Shown: piece by piece, positions 46,163 to 56,285 of the stretch
How positions within the stretch are numbered: position 1 is the first letter of the stretch
Layout of the letters: each line of letters starts with the position of its first letter
Source: Armigeres subalbatus
Taxonomy: Eukaryota > Arthropoda > Insecta > Diptera > Culicidae
Direction of reading: 5' to 3'
NCBI RefSeq assembly: GCF_024139115.2
Contig: NC_085141.1
Coordinates: 248,418,096 to 248,482,095, forward strand
Length of the DNA stretch: 64,000 nt
The notes under the pieces: generated by a model
What the model saw: the letters and a program-made list of their open reading frames with translations, nothing else
Databases searched by the model: none
Told to the model about the DNA's origin: nothing
Program-made: the position numbers and the translations under genes

Positions 46163-46608
46163 GCAATGGATCGTTCCCTATTTGTGAAGTTTGCCTCGAT
46201 GGATGCGATGAAAGACTCGCGAAGAAAGAATACGGAACCGCGAAAATTCAGCTATTCCAGCGGAATGTCTGTGAAAGTCAACAAGACGGTTGCCGGTACC
46301 AATGTACAATATATCAGAGTTTTTGATTTACCACCAGAATTAACGGATATAACGATCTAAACCAGCGGCTTACGAAGTATGAAGAAGTAGATCGTGTGGT
46401 TCGAGAAACATTCACGCCAAACATTGTCCTGGACCATTTGTACACCGGTTTAAGAGGTGTATGTACATCGATGCGAAGAAAGAAATTCCTACTCCACTGG
46501 CCACTGGATGTGTTGAAATGGAAGGAAATGGTACCTGGATTTGCGGAACAAATGCTTTCTGTGCCGAGCAGAAGATCTTCGAAAGGATACGTGTCCACAA
46601 AAGAATAA
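46163..46608 (+). pseudogene. LOA/I-type LINE gag (ORF1) remnant
   Basis: The plus frame 46166-46360 reads MDRSLFVKFASMDAMKDSRR and later TNVQYIRVFDLPPELTD, the YIRV.DLPPE signature of I/LOA-group ORF1 proteins (family knowledge). A frameshift leads to 46396-46608 with YTGLRGVCTSMRRKKFLLHW, equivalent to the ...GVR...M.....IP segment of such proteins. No zinc knuckles remain. It ends 140 bases before the promoter-like elements at 46749. Confidence 0.55.
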
Positions 46609-46748
46609 AGTGAACCTAAGTGATGAACTTCCCATTAAGAAAAAATCATTATAATTTTTATGATTTTTAGTTAACTATAGAGAAACAGACCAACCTGGTG
46701 AAGAGCAAAACGAATGATAGAAGCTAAGAGGGTAACTGTGAAAGAGCC

Positions 46749-46780
46749 AATCTATAAAGCAGAGTTATTCGTTTGAGAGT
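46749..46780 (+). promoter_or_regulatory. CCAAT plus TATA core promoter
   Basis: AGAGCCAATCTATAAAGC places a CCAAT box directly before TATAAA (about 46757). A start site would fall near 46785-46800. An inverted ATTGGCTCTTC occurs at 46838-46848, so the CCAAT part is also one arm of a 12-bp inverted repeat. Inferred only from sequence. Confidence 0.45.
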
Positions 46781-46988
46781 TCAGAACAGACTGAGGAGTC
46801 TGGTTTATTTCGATTCGCTTTTAGTCCATTGGCTCTTCAGATTCGTTCAATGGAACGAAGACGTCAAATGACGTTTGACCTTGCGCTAGGGGTGCGCTAG
46901 TAAAATACAACAATAATAAAACTTAAAAAAATAAATAAAGTGAACCAGCAAAAGGAACCAACAGCGGGGAAGAAGGAGGCAAAATACA

Positions 46989-47460
46989 ATGGACCAGAAA
47001 GACAAAGAAAATCATACTCCGGGGTCGTTATCGGCTTCGAAGCAGCAAGCGGAAAACACCAGCGTGAGCAAGAAAAAATTTAGTCATTGAAGTGCCAGAG
47101 GAAGATGTACTGGACGCGGACTCAACTGATCGAATGGATACATTCGAGATACCCGATTCGATAGTAGAACGCGAGAAGTTAACGGAAACAATGATCTTCA
47201 AAAAACAAAATGATCGGATCTGGTTCGTGAAGAAGGGGATTATTGGCTTCACGGACCACAACAGAAAGATGAAAGAGGAAGAAAAAACTCAAAGGTGCAG
47301 CCCAATCGGGTTGTACGCAAAGGTGACGTAGGACTACGTAGCCATACGAAATGGATGGTATTTTTCATCATAATTTGTGCAAATTTATTAGCATTGTGCA
47401 AACTGCTCGCAGGTCAACCGAATCAAGAAACTGAAAGTAGCTCCCAGTTGGATTAACAAG
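46989..47460 (+). pseudogene. Unnamed protein with DKENxxP degron and C-terminal TM
   Basis: The ATG at 46989 has a good context (ACAATGG) and reads MDQKDKENHTPGSLSASKQQ. DKENHTP matches the APC/C KEN-box consensus DKENxxP, and TPGS could be a CDK site. A one-base insertion in a T run near 47080 shifts the frame to LVIEVPEEDVLDADSTDRMD, then IVEREKLTETMIFKKQNDRI and WFVKKGIIGFTDHNRKMKEE. A second frame change near 47290 gives KVQPNRVVRKGDVGLRSHTK and the hydrophobic WMVFFIIICANLLALCKLLA, ending QLD-stop near 47455. The predicted protein is acidic with one C-terminal membrane segment. I do not recognise the family. Related pieces lie at 50397-50687 and 58799-58995. Both frame changes mean this copy is dead or misassembled. 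Confidence 0.45.
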
Positions 47461-47462
47461 CT

Positions 47463-47681
47463 GTGGAAAGGAACGACTCATCGGTCGCATCGCCACTGAA
47501 GCCACTTGTCTATCTTTCAGTGGATATCATCAGAATCCTAGAAGACATTATGCTCAAAAATGTTCGGAATAAAGGAAAAGTAAGCAGAATCGGAGGTGGC
47601 GCGAAACCAAACACAAATATATTAATTTGCAACGTTCGACTTCCACCCGCGATGGAAGCGTACATGCATCCTTTTCTATAG
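47463..47681 (+). CDS. Hypothetical 72-aa ORF of the repeat unit
   Basis: Open frame MERNDSSVASPLKPLVYLSV...DIIRILEDIMLKNVRNKGKV, starting just after the KEN-box ORF and ending 45 bases before the stem-loop. A diverged equivalent exists at 50755-50950 (RTHRP.., then YVREKGEINKIKS-type coding) but is frame-broken there. No domain is recognised. It may be a second coding segment of the same transcript or 3' UTR. Confidence 0.25.
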   Translation: MERNDSSVASPLKPLVYLSVDIIRILEDIMLKNVRNKGKVSRIGGGAKPNTNILICNVRLPPAMEAYMHPFL

Positions 47682-47725
47682 CGCTGGTGGCAAAGTAAGC
47701 GGGATTTCAAGAATAAATTACAAAC

Positions 47726-47764
47726 AGTCCTTTTCAGGACTTAAACTATTTATCCAAGAAGAGG
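47726..47764 (+). terminator. Histone-type 3' stem-loop and purine-rich element
   Basis: AGTCCTTTTCAGGACT (47726-47741) is a perfect 6-bp stem with a UUUC loop, matching the histone mRNA stem-loop except that the outer pair is A-T rather than G-C. CAAGAAGAGG at 47755-47764, 14 bases downstream, resembles the histone downstream element that pairs with U7 snRNA. Position and spacing fit non-polyadenylated 3'-end formation of the upstream unit. Confidence 0.5.
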
Positions 47765-48640
47765 TTTTGACCGTTGGGAAAATTGTTTACCCAGGCAAAT
47801 AGACTGTTCGGCTGTTTAAACGACAATGACGATTTTGGAAAGATTTATTGTTTTTAATAATGCGCCATCTGAAAAACTAAGGCAGCTAACCGACATTTTT
47901 CACTAAGGTGGCGTCTTCAGCGATTTGGCCGTCGTCGACGGAAAGTGAAATTTTCTGGCAACATTCTTTGGTTTTGTTTCGTTAGTCATTAGAAATGATT
48001 TCGATTTTTTTCCGGGTTACCATCGTTTGGCGACGACAGAAGGTGCCCTTTGGTAACACAACCTCAAGGGCGCTTCGGATGGAGATGATGCAATGAGTTT
48101 GTTCAAATGGATGGCGTCAGTAGCAGTCAAATGGAATTTCCTCACAAGATTTTGATTATATTTCGTTGTAGTTGAGGATTGAAAAGCTCCATCATTGGAA
48201 AAATATCGGTTCTTTACAGTACCATTATTTTACACAAGGGTAGTTTGATCCGGGATGTAAGAATGTTCATCAAAGTCCAAAATTAATAGTTTGGCGTTGA
48301 CAGAAAGTTACCCTTCGAAAGCAGAATCATGAGCGCGCGTCGGTGAGTGACGACGCAACAAATTTGTTCGAATGAATGGAATCGCTTTCAGCAACCAAAC
48401 TATCACGCCAAACGCCGATGGACTTAACCACGAGCGTCCTCTTTTTTCACGATTCTTCTTCTTTTCGCTCGAAAAAATGACATCCGCTGCGGGCCGATGA
48501 ACATTTGAGTGAATTCGAAGCTTTTAGTTCACTTGATGTTCATGTTGATGTTCATTTTTTGTAAACTTTGCCCTCAGATGAGGTTTTCTTCTTACTGGAA
48601 ATCGACGCGTGACGTCATCGTGGTTTAGTCCATTCCACCG
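47765..48640. repeat. Spacer of repeat unit, diverged
   Basis: Contains blocks shared with other units: GGTGGCGTCTTCA near 47911 (compare 55632, 56526, 57955) and GGATGGAGATGATGCAATGA near 48077 (compare 55770). No clear ORF. 48420-48640 is unmatched. Confidence 0.5.
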
Positions 48641-49024
48641 AAACCATTTTGCAATCAACCCTTTCTGTTCAGAAGATGCTGGTCCTGAGAAGAACCAATT
48701 TTATGTCCCCAATGCACCTTTTCAATAACTAACTGCAACCCAATGCTTGTCGAAACGTTAGCGTTAGAATTCCACTTCGTGCTGTTATTGTTCGACGACC
48801 ACTCGATGAGTTTTCGCTAAGACGCCACCATTTGGAATAAATTTTCAGCATGGCCACTGCATCGCACGGGATCGCAACAGACGTAATTTTTGTAATCAAC
48901 CCTTTCTTCACATAAAATGCTAGTTTGTTGAGGTTGAATGACGACCACCAACGCAGACTTTCACCACCAATTCGATGATTTTCCTTTGAAAATGCTACCA
49001 GAGCGCCTTCGTGCTGCTGTGTTC
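48640..49024 (-). repeat. Stem-loop repeat unit, copy
   Basis: Carries GGTTCTTCTCAGGACC on the minus strand (plus 48679-48694), followed by ACAGAAAGGG. The minus ORF 48911-48729 (MLKIYSKWWRLSE) matches the ORF at 2607-2275. Its right part is interrupted by the ATCGATTA-rich MITE pair. Confidence 0.65.
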
Positions 49025-49370
49025 GCTCCGCTTAGAGATGTCGTAAATTAATCGATTACTTCGATTAATCGATTAATCGTTGTAATAATCGATTAATTTT
49101 GAATCGATCATTACCTAACGATTAATCGATTCAATAATCGAGAGAGATCAAGAGTAATCGATTTGTTACTAATCGATTAATCAGAATTTTACGACATCAT
49201 AAGGATGTCGCAAATTAATTGACTACTTCGATTAATCGATTCATCGTTGTAATAATCGATTAATTTTGAATCGATTATTATCCAACGATCAATCGATTCA
49301 ATAATCGACAGGAATCGAGAGTAATCGATTAGTAACTAATCGATTAATCGGGATTTTACGACATCTCTTC
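49025..49370. mobile_element. Tandem pair of ATCGATTA-rich MITEs
   Basis: Two copies of about 170 bases (49025-49199, 49203-49370), each starting with RGATGTCGYAAATTAAT and ending ATTTTACGACATC, and filled with about ten TAATCGATTA/ATCGATTAATCG phrases each. Imperfect 8-base flanks (GCTCCGCT and CTTCCGCT) suggest a hAT-type insertion into the stem-loop repeat. Confidence 0.75.
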
Positions 49371-49420
49371 CGCTGCGTCCGCTCTGCGTAAAATCTTGTT
49401 CAACCGCTCTCTGCGAAATC

Positions 49421-49620
49421 CCGATCAAAATGGCTCGCGCGTGATGGAAAGCAGCTTTTTTGTATTCAATAAATTAAGCCCGTTAGCTCCGACCCTTTGT
49501 GATCTGATATTGGTGTAAATATGATGTGCACTCATAACGATTAACGAAGGGGCGGGGCTAATGGAATTACTTCATTAGATATAAGAAAGCTGTTTTTTGG
49601 GATTCCGCAGACAACGGACC
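49421..49620. promoter_or_regulatory. Bidirectional promoter-like palindrome, copy 1
   Basis: The left arm CCGATCAAAATGGCTCGCG...AAAGCAGCTTTTTTG mirrors the right arm ATATAAGAAAGCTG. The core holds GCCCGTTAGCTCCG and GGGGCGGGGCTAA (GC boxes) around GTGCACTCATAACG. TATA on the plus side is ATATAAG at 49579-49585. This copy lacks the GCGCGCGAGCC part of the right arm. Confidence 0.5.
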
Positions 49621-49626
49621 GTTCGG

Positions 49627-50160
49627 AGGATGACAAATTCTAAGAATCCTATGAAATTTTCTCGCAAGATTCTGAATTTTGTTATAAGATGTTGGTTACC
49701 TATGATGCTTCTCATAAAATGTTGGTCCTGAGAAGAACCAATTTTCTTTTCCCAATGCTCCTTTCCAACTAACTGACACCACTATTTGTAATACATTTTC
49801 AGCATCGGCACTGGCGGTGCGGGATCGCCACAGTGCTATTTTTATGGTCAACTCTTTTTTCATATGAAATGCTGGTTCATTGAGGTTGAATGATCTGCAG
49901 CAACACATCGAGCACCACCGCATTGGGGGATTGATTTCCTTTGACAATGTCATTAGCGCCTCCGTGATGCTGTGTCTGCTCCGCTGCGATCGCTTTGATG
50001 CGTCCGCTCTGCGTGAAACCTTGTTCTAACTGAGGATTAGATCCAAACCCGCAAGTGATTGATTTTTGATGTCTGTGCTAGTGATGCATGTACGTGATTG
50101 GTTGGTTGACCTATTTCTAAACTTTTTATCAGTTCTCGATAATAAATAGTTAAAAGTCAG
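49627..50160 (-). repeat. Stem-loop repeat unit, copy
   Basis: Begins with a truncated plus-sense start MTNSKNPMKFSRKI at 49631, then jumps to the minus unit with GGTTCTTCTCAGGACC (plus 49725-49740). The minus ORF 49953-49696 runs through the motif (KENWFFSGPTFYEK) and matches 58480-58022. The right part matches 2836-3090 and 58260-58600. Confidence 0.65.
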
Positions 50161-50279
50161 TATTTTCAAATAAATACAAAGAAGCGTTGACTCATCCTTG
50201 ATCGAATGGTCTAAAAAAATTGAAAATCCATCGAGAAACGGCTTAGATATTAAAGTTTAAAGTCTATCATATTTTCGTG

Positions 50280-51010
50280 ACGGTCCCCGATTTTCGCAAT
50301 CGTAAAGTGTACCCCAATATAGAAAAGGCAGACGTAGTCCTACGTCAAAAAAGAAACTAGCGCAGTCGACGACTCATCGACGGAAGCTTTTCATTAATGT
50401 TGGATCGGCAGACCAATCGGCAGACATTCCGCATACAAGATGCTTCTGAAACTTCTTCAGAATATTTTTTTATCATTTCTAATGCTTTCGGCTCCATAGA
50501 GTTTACAATTAAATATTTGAGCCAAATAAATGAACGAAATGTTAAAAACTCAAAGGTGCAGCCCAAGCGGGTTGTACGCAAAGGTGACGTAGGACTACAT
50601 AGCTATTCGAAATTGATGGTATATGCCATGATTATTTGTGTCTTTCTCAAAGTCTATCTAACTGGAAGCAACTATTCAACTTCTTGATTCAGGACAACTG
50701 AATCAAGAAGTCGAATAGTTGCTTCCAGTTAGATAGACTTTGAGTCTCCAACCGTGGAATTAACATGACTCATCGACCTCATCGCTGCTGAAGCGCGTGG
50801 ACTGGTTTTCATTGGAGGTCATTGGAGAGCACCATCCTCAAATATGTCCGGGAAAAAGGAGAAATAAATAAAATCAAAAGTAGCGTCAAATTAAACCCAA
50901 ATGTATTTATTTGAAACGTTTGGTTTTCGCCCGCAATGCAATGGAAGCATACGTGGCAAAATGAGGAGAACTTCAAAAATTAATTACAGACAGTCCTCGA
51001 TGATTTTTCG
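50280..51010 (+). pseudogene. Second copy of the KEN-unit ORF, C-terminal part
   Basis: A 96-aa open frame (50397-50687) includes FRIQDASETSSEYFFIISNA, SKVQPKRVVRKGDVGLHSYS and the hydrophobic KLMVYAMIICVFLKVYLTG, the same C-terminus as the 46989-47460 unit plus an upstream segment shared with 58930-59060. The reading frame ends inside a 45-bp hairpin (50648-50742). The unit continues, decayed, to about 50990, where it breaks at the place of the stem-loop (CAGTCCT) and joins the minus-type unit. No N-terminal KEN motif is left. Confidence 0.5.
50648..50742. repeat. 45-bp near-perfect hairpin
   Basis: Arms 50648-50692 and 50698-50742 pair over 45 bases with one mismatch and a 5-base loop (GACAA). 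The right arm is homologous to 47420-47460 of the other unit, so the left arm is a new inverted duplication that replaced the end of the ORF. Confidence 0.9.
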
Positions 51011-51130
51011 CAAAGCCTCCACCATTTGGAATGAAGTTTTCAGCATCACTTCTACTACCCACGCCTTCGTACTGCTGTGTCCGCTCCGCTGCATCCAATT
51101 TTGTCGAACCACTCTTTGCCAAATACCGAC

Positions 51131-51249
51131 CAAAATGACTCGCGCGCGCTTTCTTGTATTCTATAAGTTAAGCCCGTTAGCCCCGCCCCTTTGTGATTTG
51201 AAATGGGTGTAAATATAATGTGCGTGCACTTATAACGATTAATAAAGGG
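51131..51249. promoter_or_regulatory. Bidirectional promoter-like palindrome, broken by LINE
   Basis: The left half (ACTCGCGCGCGCTTTCTTGT, GTTAGCCCCGCCCC, ATAACGATTAATAAAGGG) is present. The right half with the plus-side TATA is missing, and unit sequence resumes at 55416 (CAGAGAACGGACCGTTCG). About 90 bases of the target were lost where the Jockey-clade element inserted. Confidence 0.6.
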
Positions 51250-51268
51250 TTTTTCTCCCGGACCCGTC

Positions 51269-52522
51269 ATGGGAGACTCGGTGGCCGATTCGGTCGCTGG
51301 AAAAGTGCCTAAGCGCACTGCTCTTGGAGGCGCGGGTAACCCCTCCAAGCAGCTTTTGCAGAGCAACGTGTTCTCGCCGTTGCCGCTTGATGACGCCGGC
51401 AATCCGCCGAAAAAGAGGAAGAAGCAGCAATCGCAGCTGCCGCAGGTGCAACCGGAGCGGAAGGAGAAGTGCCCGCCCGTGTTTGTGAAGGGCGATCCGC
51501 CGGATTTACGCCCAAAAATTCGCCAGTTGATCGCTAAGGGGCTGAAATGTACTTTTCGGCTCTGCAGCGAGGGCGTGAAAGTGATGCCGGCCAACAGGGA
51601 CCATCATCAATCCGTCGTGGAGTTCCTCGAGGTCCACAAGTATGAGTACTACACTCATGACCACCCCGGCACGAAGCCGCTCAAGGCTTTGCTGCGAGGA
51701 CTTCACGACATGAAGGAGGAAGAGCTCCAAGCAGAGCTTGAAAGTTGCGGACTGAAGCCAGTAGCCGTCCACAAGATCGCTCGTCACGACAAGGCGAGGA
51801 GATATCGCGACCAGCTTTACCTGATCCATCTGGAGCACGGCTCCACTACCTGGAAGGACCTGAAGCTGGTTGGCGTTATAAATTACACCGTCGTTGACTG
51901 GGGAGCGATATCGGCCAGTGCACCGCGATGTCACGCAATGCACTAACTGCTTCAATTTCGGGCACGGCACCAGGAACTGCCGCATGAAACCGCGCTGCAA
52001 CAAGTGTGGCGAACCCCATCCGACGGACGAGTGCGACAAAATGGAGGTGGCCGATCCCAAGTGCGCCAACTGTGGCGACAAACATCGCGCCACCACAAAG
52101 GGCTGCCCAAAGCGAGCCGAGTTCCTGGAAATCCGGAAGAAGGCTTCCACCAGGACTATTCCGAAGAAGAACCGTGTTCCCGTAATCAACGAGGTGAACT
52201 TTCCAGCCATCCCGGCTCCCCGTCGTGTGATTCCGTTACTCCCACCGCTACAGCCGCACAAGCGACTGGCAGCGGCAGCGGCATCGGTCCAAGCTCCAAC
52301 ATCGTCGGCACCATCCACCAGCGAATGGCCCCGCTCCCTCCTCCTGGGTTCCGTCGGCAGTCGGAGAACGAAGCCGTCCCATCGGAAGAATCTGCTCCGC
52401 TGTACACTCCGGAACAACTGATGCCGATCTTCGCGCAGCTCGCCACTCGACTGCGCGGCTGCAAAACCCGCTTCGACCAGGTCTTCACTCTTGGCATGTT
52501 CATCATCGAAAATGGCTGCTAG
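51269..52522 (+). pseudogene. LINE ORF1 gag-like protein, frameshifted
   Basis: Starts MGDSVADSVAGKVPKRTALG at 51269. Residues ~80-205 form the domain that precedes zinc knuckles in insect gag proteins (FLEVHKYEYYTHDHPGTKPL, KALLRGLHDMKEEELQAEL). A one-base shift near 51895 leads to the second frame, with zinc knuckles CTNCFNFGHGTRNC, CNKCGEPHPTDEC and CANCGDKHRATTKGC (three CCHC motifs). A second shift near 52230 leads to the C-terminus (YTPEQLMPIFAQLATRLRGC), ending at 52522. The protein would bind element RNA. Two frameshifts make this copy inactive. Confidence 0.85.
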
Positions 52523-55070
52523 GGTGGGCCTGGTCAACTGGAACGCTTGCTCGCTCAAGAGCAAAATAATTGAGCTGAAGGATTTCCTTGAGGAGAAGGA
52601 AATAGACGTGGCGTTCATCACCGAAACGCACCTAAAACCGGAGGTGAACATCAACATCCCGGACTTCCGCATCGTGCGACTCGACCGGCCGACCAGAGGA
52701 GGTGGTGTGGCCATCGCTCTTCGCTACAACATCAACTGTCGTCTGCTTCCAAGCTTCCAGCTCAGTGTCATCGAGGCCATCGGTGTCGAAATCACCACTT
52801 CGGTCGGCACAATCGCGCTCATCGCGGCGTACTGTCCAACGCAAGCCAAAGCCGGCGATGGATCATCGGCTGCCCTTCGGAGGGACATCGTCAAGCTGAC
52901 ACGGAGGCAAGGCCAGTATATCATTGCCGGCGACTTGAATGCCAAACATCAAGCCTGGGGCAACAGTCGCGGCAATCGAAACGGCACCATCTGGAACAAC
53001 GACATGGAGGAAGGCCACTACACGATCCTGAGCCCGGATTCCCCACTCGGCTGAGTCGGTCCGGTGCCCACGCAACGCTCGACCTCTACATAACAAACCT
53101 GAGTGACCACGTCTCGCAGCCGGTTGTATACCAGGAGCTCAGTTCGGATCACTATCCGGTGGTGGCGGAACTGGGCTCCTCGGTCAATCGGCACCAGCAG
53201 TTACGGCGGAACTACCACCGAGTGAACTGGCAGCGGTTCCAGCAGTGCGTCGATAACACCGTCGACTACGAGGTGCGTCCGGAGACGCCGGAAAGTATCG
53301 ACCGCCAGCTGTGCGCTATCGAGGAGGCGATCACGGCGGCCCGAGAGCAACACGTACCGACGGCTCGGCAGGTAAGCAACTCCTTAAACATCGATACACT
53401 CACCAAAGATTTGATTCGATTGCGGAATGTCACTCGCAGGCAGTTTCAGCGTACTGGACTGCCTGAGCTTAAGGCACGCTGCAATCGAATCACAAAATTA
53501 TCAAGGCCAGAATGGTGGACCTCAAAAATAACGACTTCTCGAATAAGATCCGCACTCTCCCAGATTATGCTAAGCCGTTCTGGAAAATGACCAAAATTCT
53601 AAAATCCAAGCCTCGGCCCATTCCACCTTTGATCCCACTAGACAATAATGGCTCTAAGGATCGCTTGATAACTCCTGCAGAGAAGGTCGCTGAAATAGGT
53701 CGTCACTTCGTCAGCTCACACAATCTTGGGCAGAACATCGTCAGTCCACACGAAGCAGCCGTCAACGAGCATGCTAACAACATCCATTTGATTCCCAACG
53801 ACTTCTCGGAGGAGTTGGAGATCTCAGCTGGCGAATTGACGGCCTATATCAAATCGTCGAAGAACATGAAGGCCCCAGGCTTCGACAGCATCCTGAATCT
53901 CGAGCTCAAACACATGAGTGCTCCGTTCTTTGAGCACCTCTCGCTGATCTTTAATCAGTGTCTCCGGCTTAGCTACTTCCCATCGTCCTGGAAGTCAGCG
54001 AAAGTCATCCCGATCCGGAAGCCTGGGAAGGATCCTTCCTCCCCCAAAAGTTATCGACCCATCAGCCTTCTCTCAGGGTTATCCAAGCTATTCGAAAAAG
54101 CTATTCATCATCGGTTACTTGAGTCTGCCGAAAATCTCAACATCTTGCTCGAGGAACAGTTTGGTTTCCGACGCGGTCGGTCAACTGTACACCAACTGAC
54201 CCGAGTTACCAACGTCCTCAGACGGAACAAGTTTGTCTCGAAAACATCCGCCATGGCCTTACTCGATGTCGAGAAGGCATTTGACAATGTATGGCATGAT
54301 GGCCTGGTGTACAAACTACAACGCTACAATCTTCCCAGCTACCTGGTGAAAATCATCAACAATTACCTGTCGGCAAGGACATTCCGGGTCTCAATCAGCG
54401 GAGCGAGTTCCAATGCGCACAACATCGTCGCAGGCGTCCCCCAGGGCAGTATCCTCGGGCCCCTGTTTTTCAATCTGTTCACCTCCGACATGCCAGAACC
54501 TCCAGAAGGCGGCATTCTGTCTCTGTTCGCAGATGACACATCCATCGTCTACAATGGTAGAGTGATCAGAGCGCTAGTGGCAAAACTCCAACGAGGCCTG
54601 GATGCCCTGACAGAGTACCTCACCAGCTGGAAGATCTGTATCAACGCGGCGAAGACCCAGGTCATCATTTTCCCCCACTCCAAATCCCCTAAACTTGTTC
54701 CGCCTGGGGACTGTAAAATCATCCTCAATGGCACGACTGTGGAATGGGCCAATGAGGCCGGCTACCTTGGCTTGACCCTCGACAGCAAGCTTATTTTCAG
54801 GCAACAGGTTGACAAAACGGTGACAAAGTGTAACGTCTTGTTGAAACTACTGTACCCTTTGATCAACCGCCGGTCGTCATTGTCCCTGAAAAATAAGCTT
54901 GCTGTCTACAAGCAAATCATCCTCCTGTGATCGAATATGGCATGCCGGTCTGGGAGAGCTGCGCTAAAACCCACCACCTCAAACTTCAACGGGTCCAAAA
55001 CAAATTCCTGAGGATGATCCTCAACACCCTCCCAGGACAAGAACATCCGAGGTCCACCGTCTGGCCGGAA
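52512..55070 (+). pseudogene. LINE ORF2 endonuclease-reverse transcriptase, frameshifted
   Basis: Starts MAARVGLVNWNACSLKSKII at 52512 inside the end of ORF1. The APE-type endonuclease has NWNACSL, ITETHLKP, RGGGVAIALR, IAAYCPTQ, GDLNAKHQAWGN and, after a shift near 53045, SSDHYPVV. A second shift near 53505 enters the long frame to 54930 with RT motifs: SSWKSAKVIPIRKPGKDPSS, YRPISLLSGLSKLFEKAI, EQFGFRRGRSTVHQL, LLDVEKAFDNVWHDGL, GVPQGSILGPLFFNLFTSDM and catalytic LFADDTSIV (FADD near 54526-54537). A third shift near 54925 leads to VIEYGMPVWESCAKTHHLKL. Both active sites look intact, but three frameshifts block translation. Confidence 0.88.
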
Positions 55071-55415
55071 TAAAACCTTACATGAACGCTTTGGTGAGTG
55101 TAAAGAAAAGTTTAGGGTCCGTTGCTTGCATTCGGATCAGGCTCCAATTAGGGCGCTAGTTCCAATCTAGGTTATCAAATTTTTATTGTAAATATTAGTG
55201 TACATAGTAGTTAGGTTATCAAATTTTAAAAAACACACCAGCGCCTCCTAAAGGCCGTCATGATATATCATATTAACACTTAAATAACAATGTAAACATA
55301 AAAATTTAAAATTGAAGTTGGAGGGCCAAGCCGGCCGAGCACTGTACATGTAGAAAAATAATAATTGTAGAACAGAAAATGATTAAATAAAGAAGAATTT
55401 TACTACTACTTACTG

Positions 55416-56082
55416 CAGAGAACGGACCGTTCGAAGAATGACAAATTCTAAGAATCCTATGAAATTTTATCGATTCTGAATTTGGTTATGAGATGTAGTT
55501 TATCTTAGATGCGTATTGTTGCGAGGAACGACAACAGTTTCTTCATATTGCAAAACATTAGCTTTCGGCATCTGTCTGTCCGAGCGACGTTCACCGATGG
55601 GTGGTTGATGTGTGAAATTTCCACTGAGGTGGCGTCTTCATTGATTTTATACAAAAGCCACCATTTTATACAAAATTATAGGTTATTATAGGTTGATCCG
55701 ACTATCCGAAATAAACTTTCTTCAAAGTGCAAAACTCAATCGTAAATAGCGAATTTGATAGCGCGTCGGAGGGAGATGATGCAATAAATTTGAATGGATG
55801 GGATCACTAACAACAACCAAGCTACAACGCTAAACCCGATGCCACCGAAACAGTCCATTTTCGCAATTACTCTTTCTTTTCATAAAATGTTGGTCCTGAG
55901 AAGAACCAATTTTCTTTTCCCAATGCGCCTTCTGTCCAATAACTACTGCAACTGTACGACCGCCACTTGATGACTTTTCGCTAAGCCTCCATAAGTTGAA
56001 ATAAATTTTCAGCATTGCCACCCACTCAGTGCTGCTGTGTCCGCTCCACTGCATTGAATGTCGAACCGCTCTCTGTGGAATT
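55416..56082 (-). repeat. Stem-loop repeat unit, copy
   Basis: The plus side holds the start of the small basic ORF (MTNSKNPMKF at 55438, early stop). Next are spacer blocks GGTGGCGTCTTCA (55629) and GCGCGTCGGAGGGAGATGAT (55759), then GGTTCTTCTCAGGACC on the minus strand (plus 55891-55906) with AAAAGAAAGAG downstream. Minus ORF 56090-55830 (MQWSGHSSTEWVAMLKIYFN) reads out from the palindrome at 56083. Confidence 0.65.
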
Positions 56083-56285
56083 CCGATCAAAATGGCTCGC
56101 GCGCGCTGAACAGCAGCTTTCTTGTATTTAATAAATTAAGTCCGTTAGCCCCGCCCCTTTGTGATCTGACATGGGTGTAAATATAATGTGCACTCATAAC
56201 GATTAATGAAGGGGCGGGGCTAATGGAATTACTTCATTAGATATAAGAAAGCTGCTTTTCGGCGCGCGCGAGCCATTTCGATCGG
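56083..56285. promoter_or_regulatory. Bidirectional promoter-like palindrome, best copy
   Basis: Inverted arms CCGATCAAAATGGCTCGCGC and CGCGCGCGAGCCATTTCGAT, inner arms AGCAGCTTTCTTGTAT and ATATAAGAAAGCTGC, and GC boxes GCCCCGCCCC and GGGGCGGGGC surround GTGCACTCATAACG. Plus TATA at 56241-56247 (ATATAAG); minus-side equivalent is AAATACAAG near 56121-56130. It separates a minus unit (ending in the stem-loop at 55891) from a plus unit, as in divergent gene pairs. Confidence 0.6.

Larger units (their letters stand above)
51250..55412 (+). mobile_element. Jockey-clade LINE, nearly full length
   Basis: ORF1 (gag) and ORF2 (endonuclease-RT) are both present, overlapping by 11 bases at 52512-52522 as is usual in this clade. 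The 5' UTR is only about 20 bases, so a small 5' truncation is likely. The 3' UTR (about 270 bases) ends AATAAAGAAGAATTTTACTACTACT. It inserted into a promoter-like palindrome. GC content is far higher than in the flanks. Fragments at 1-404 and 1766-2040 belong to the same family. Confidence 0.85.
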
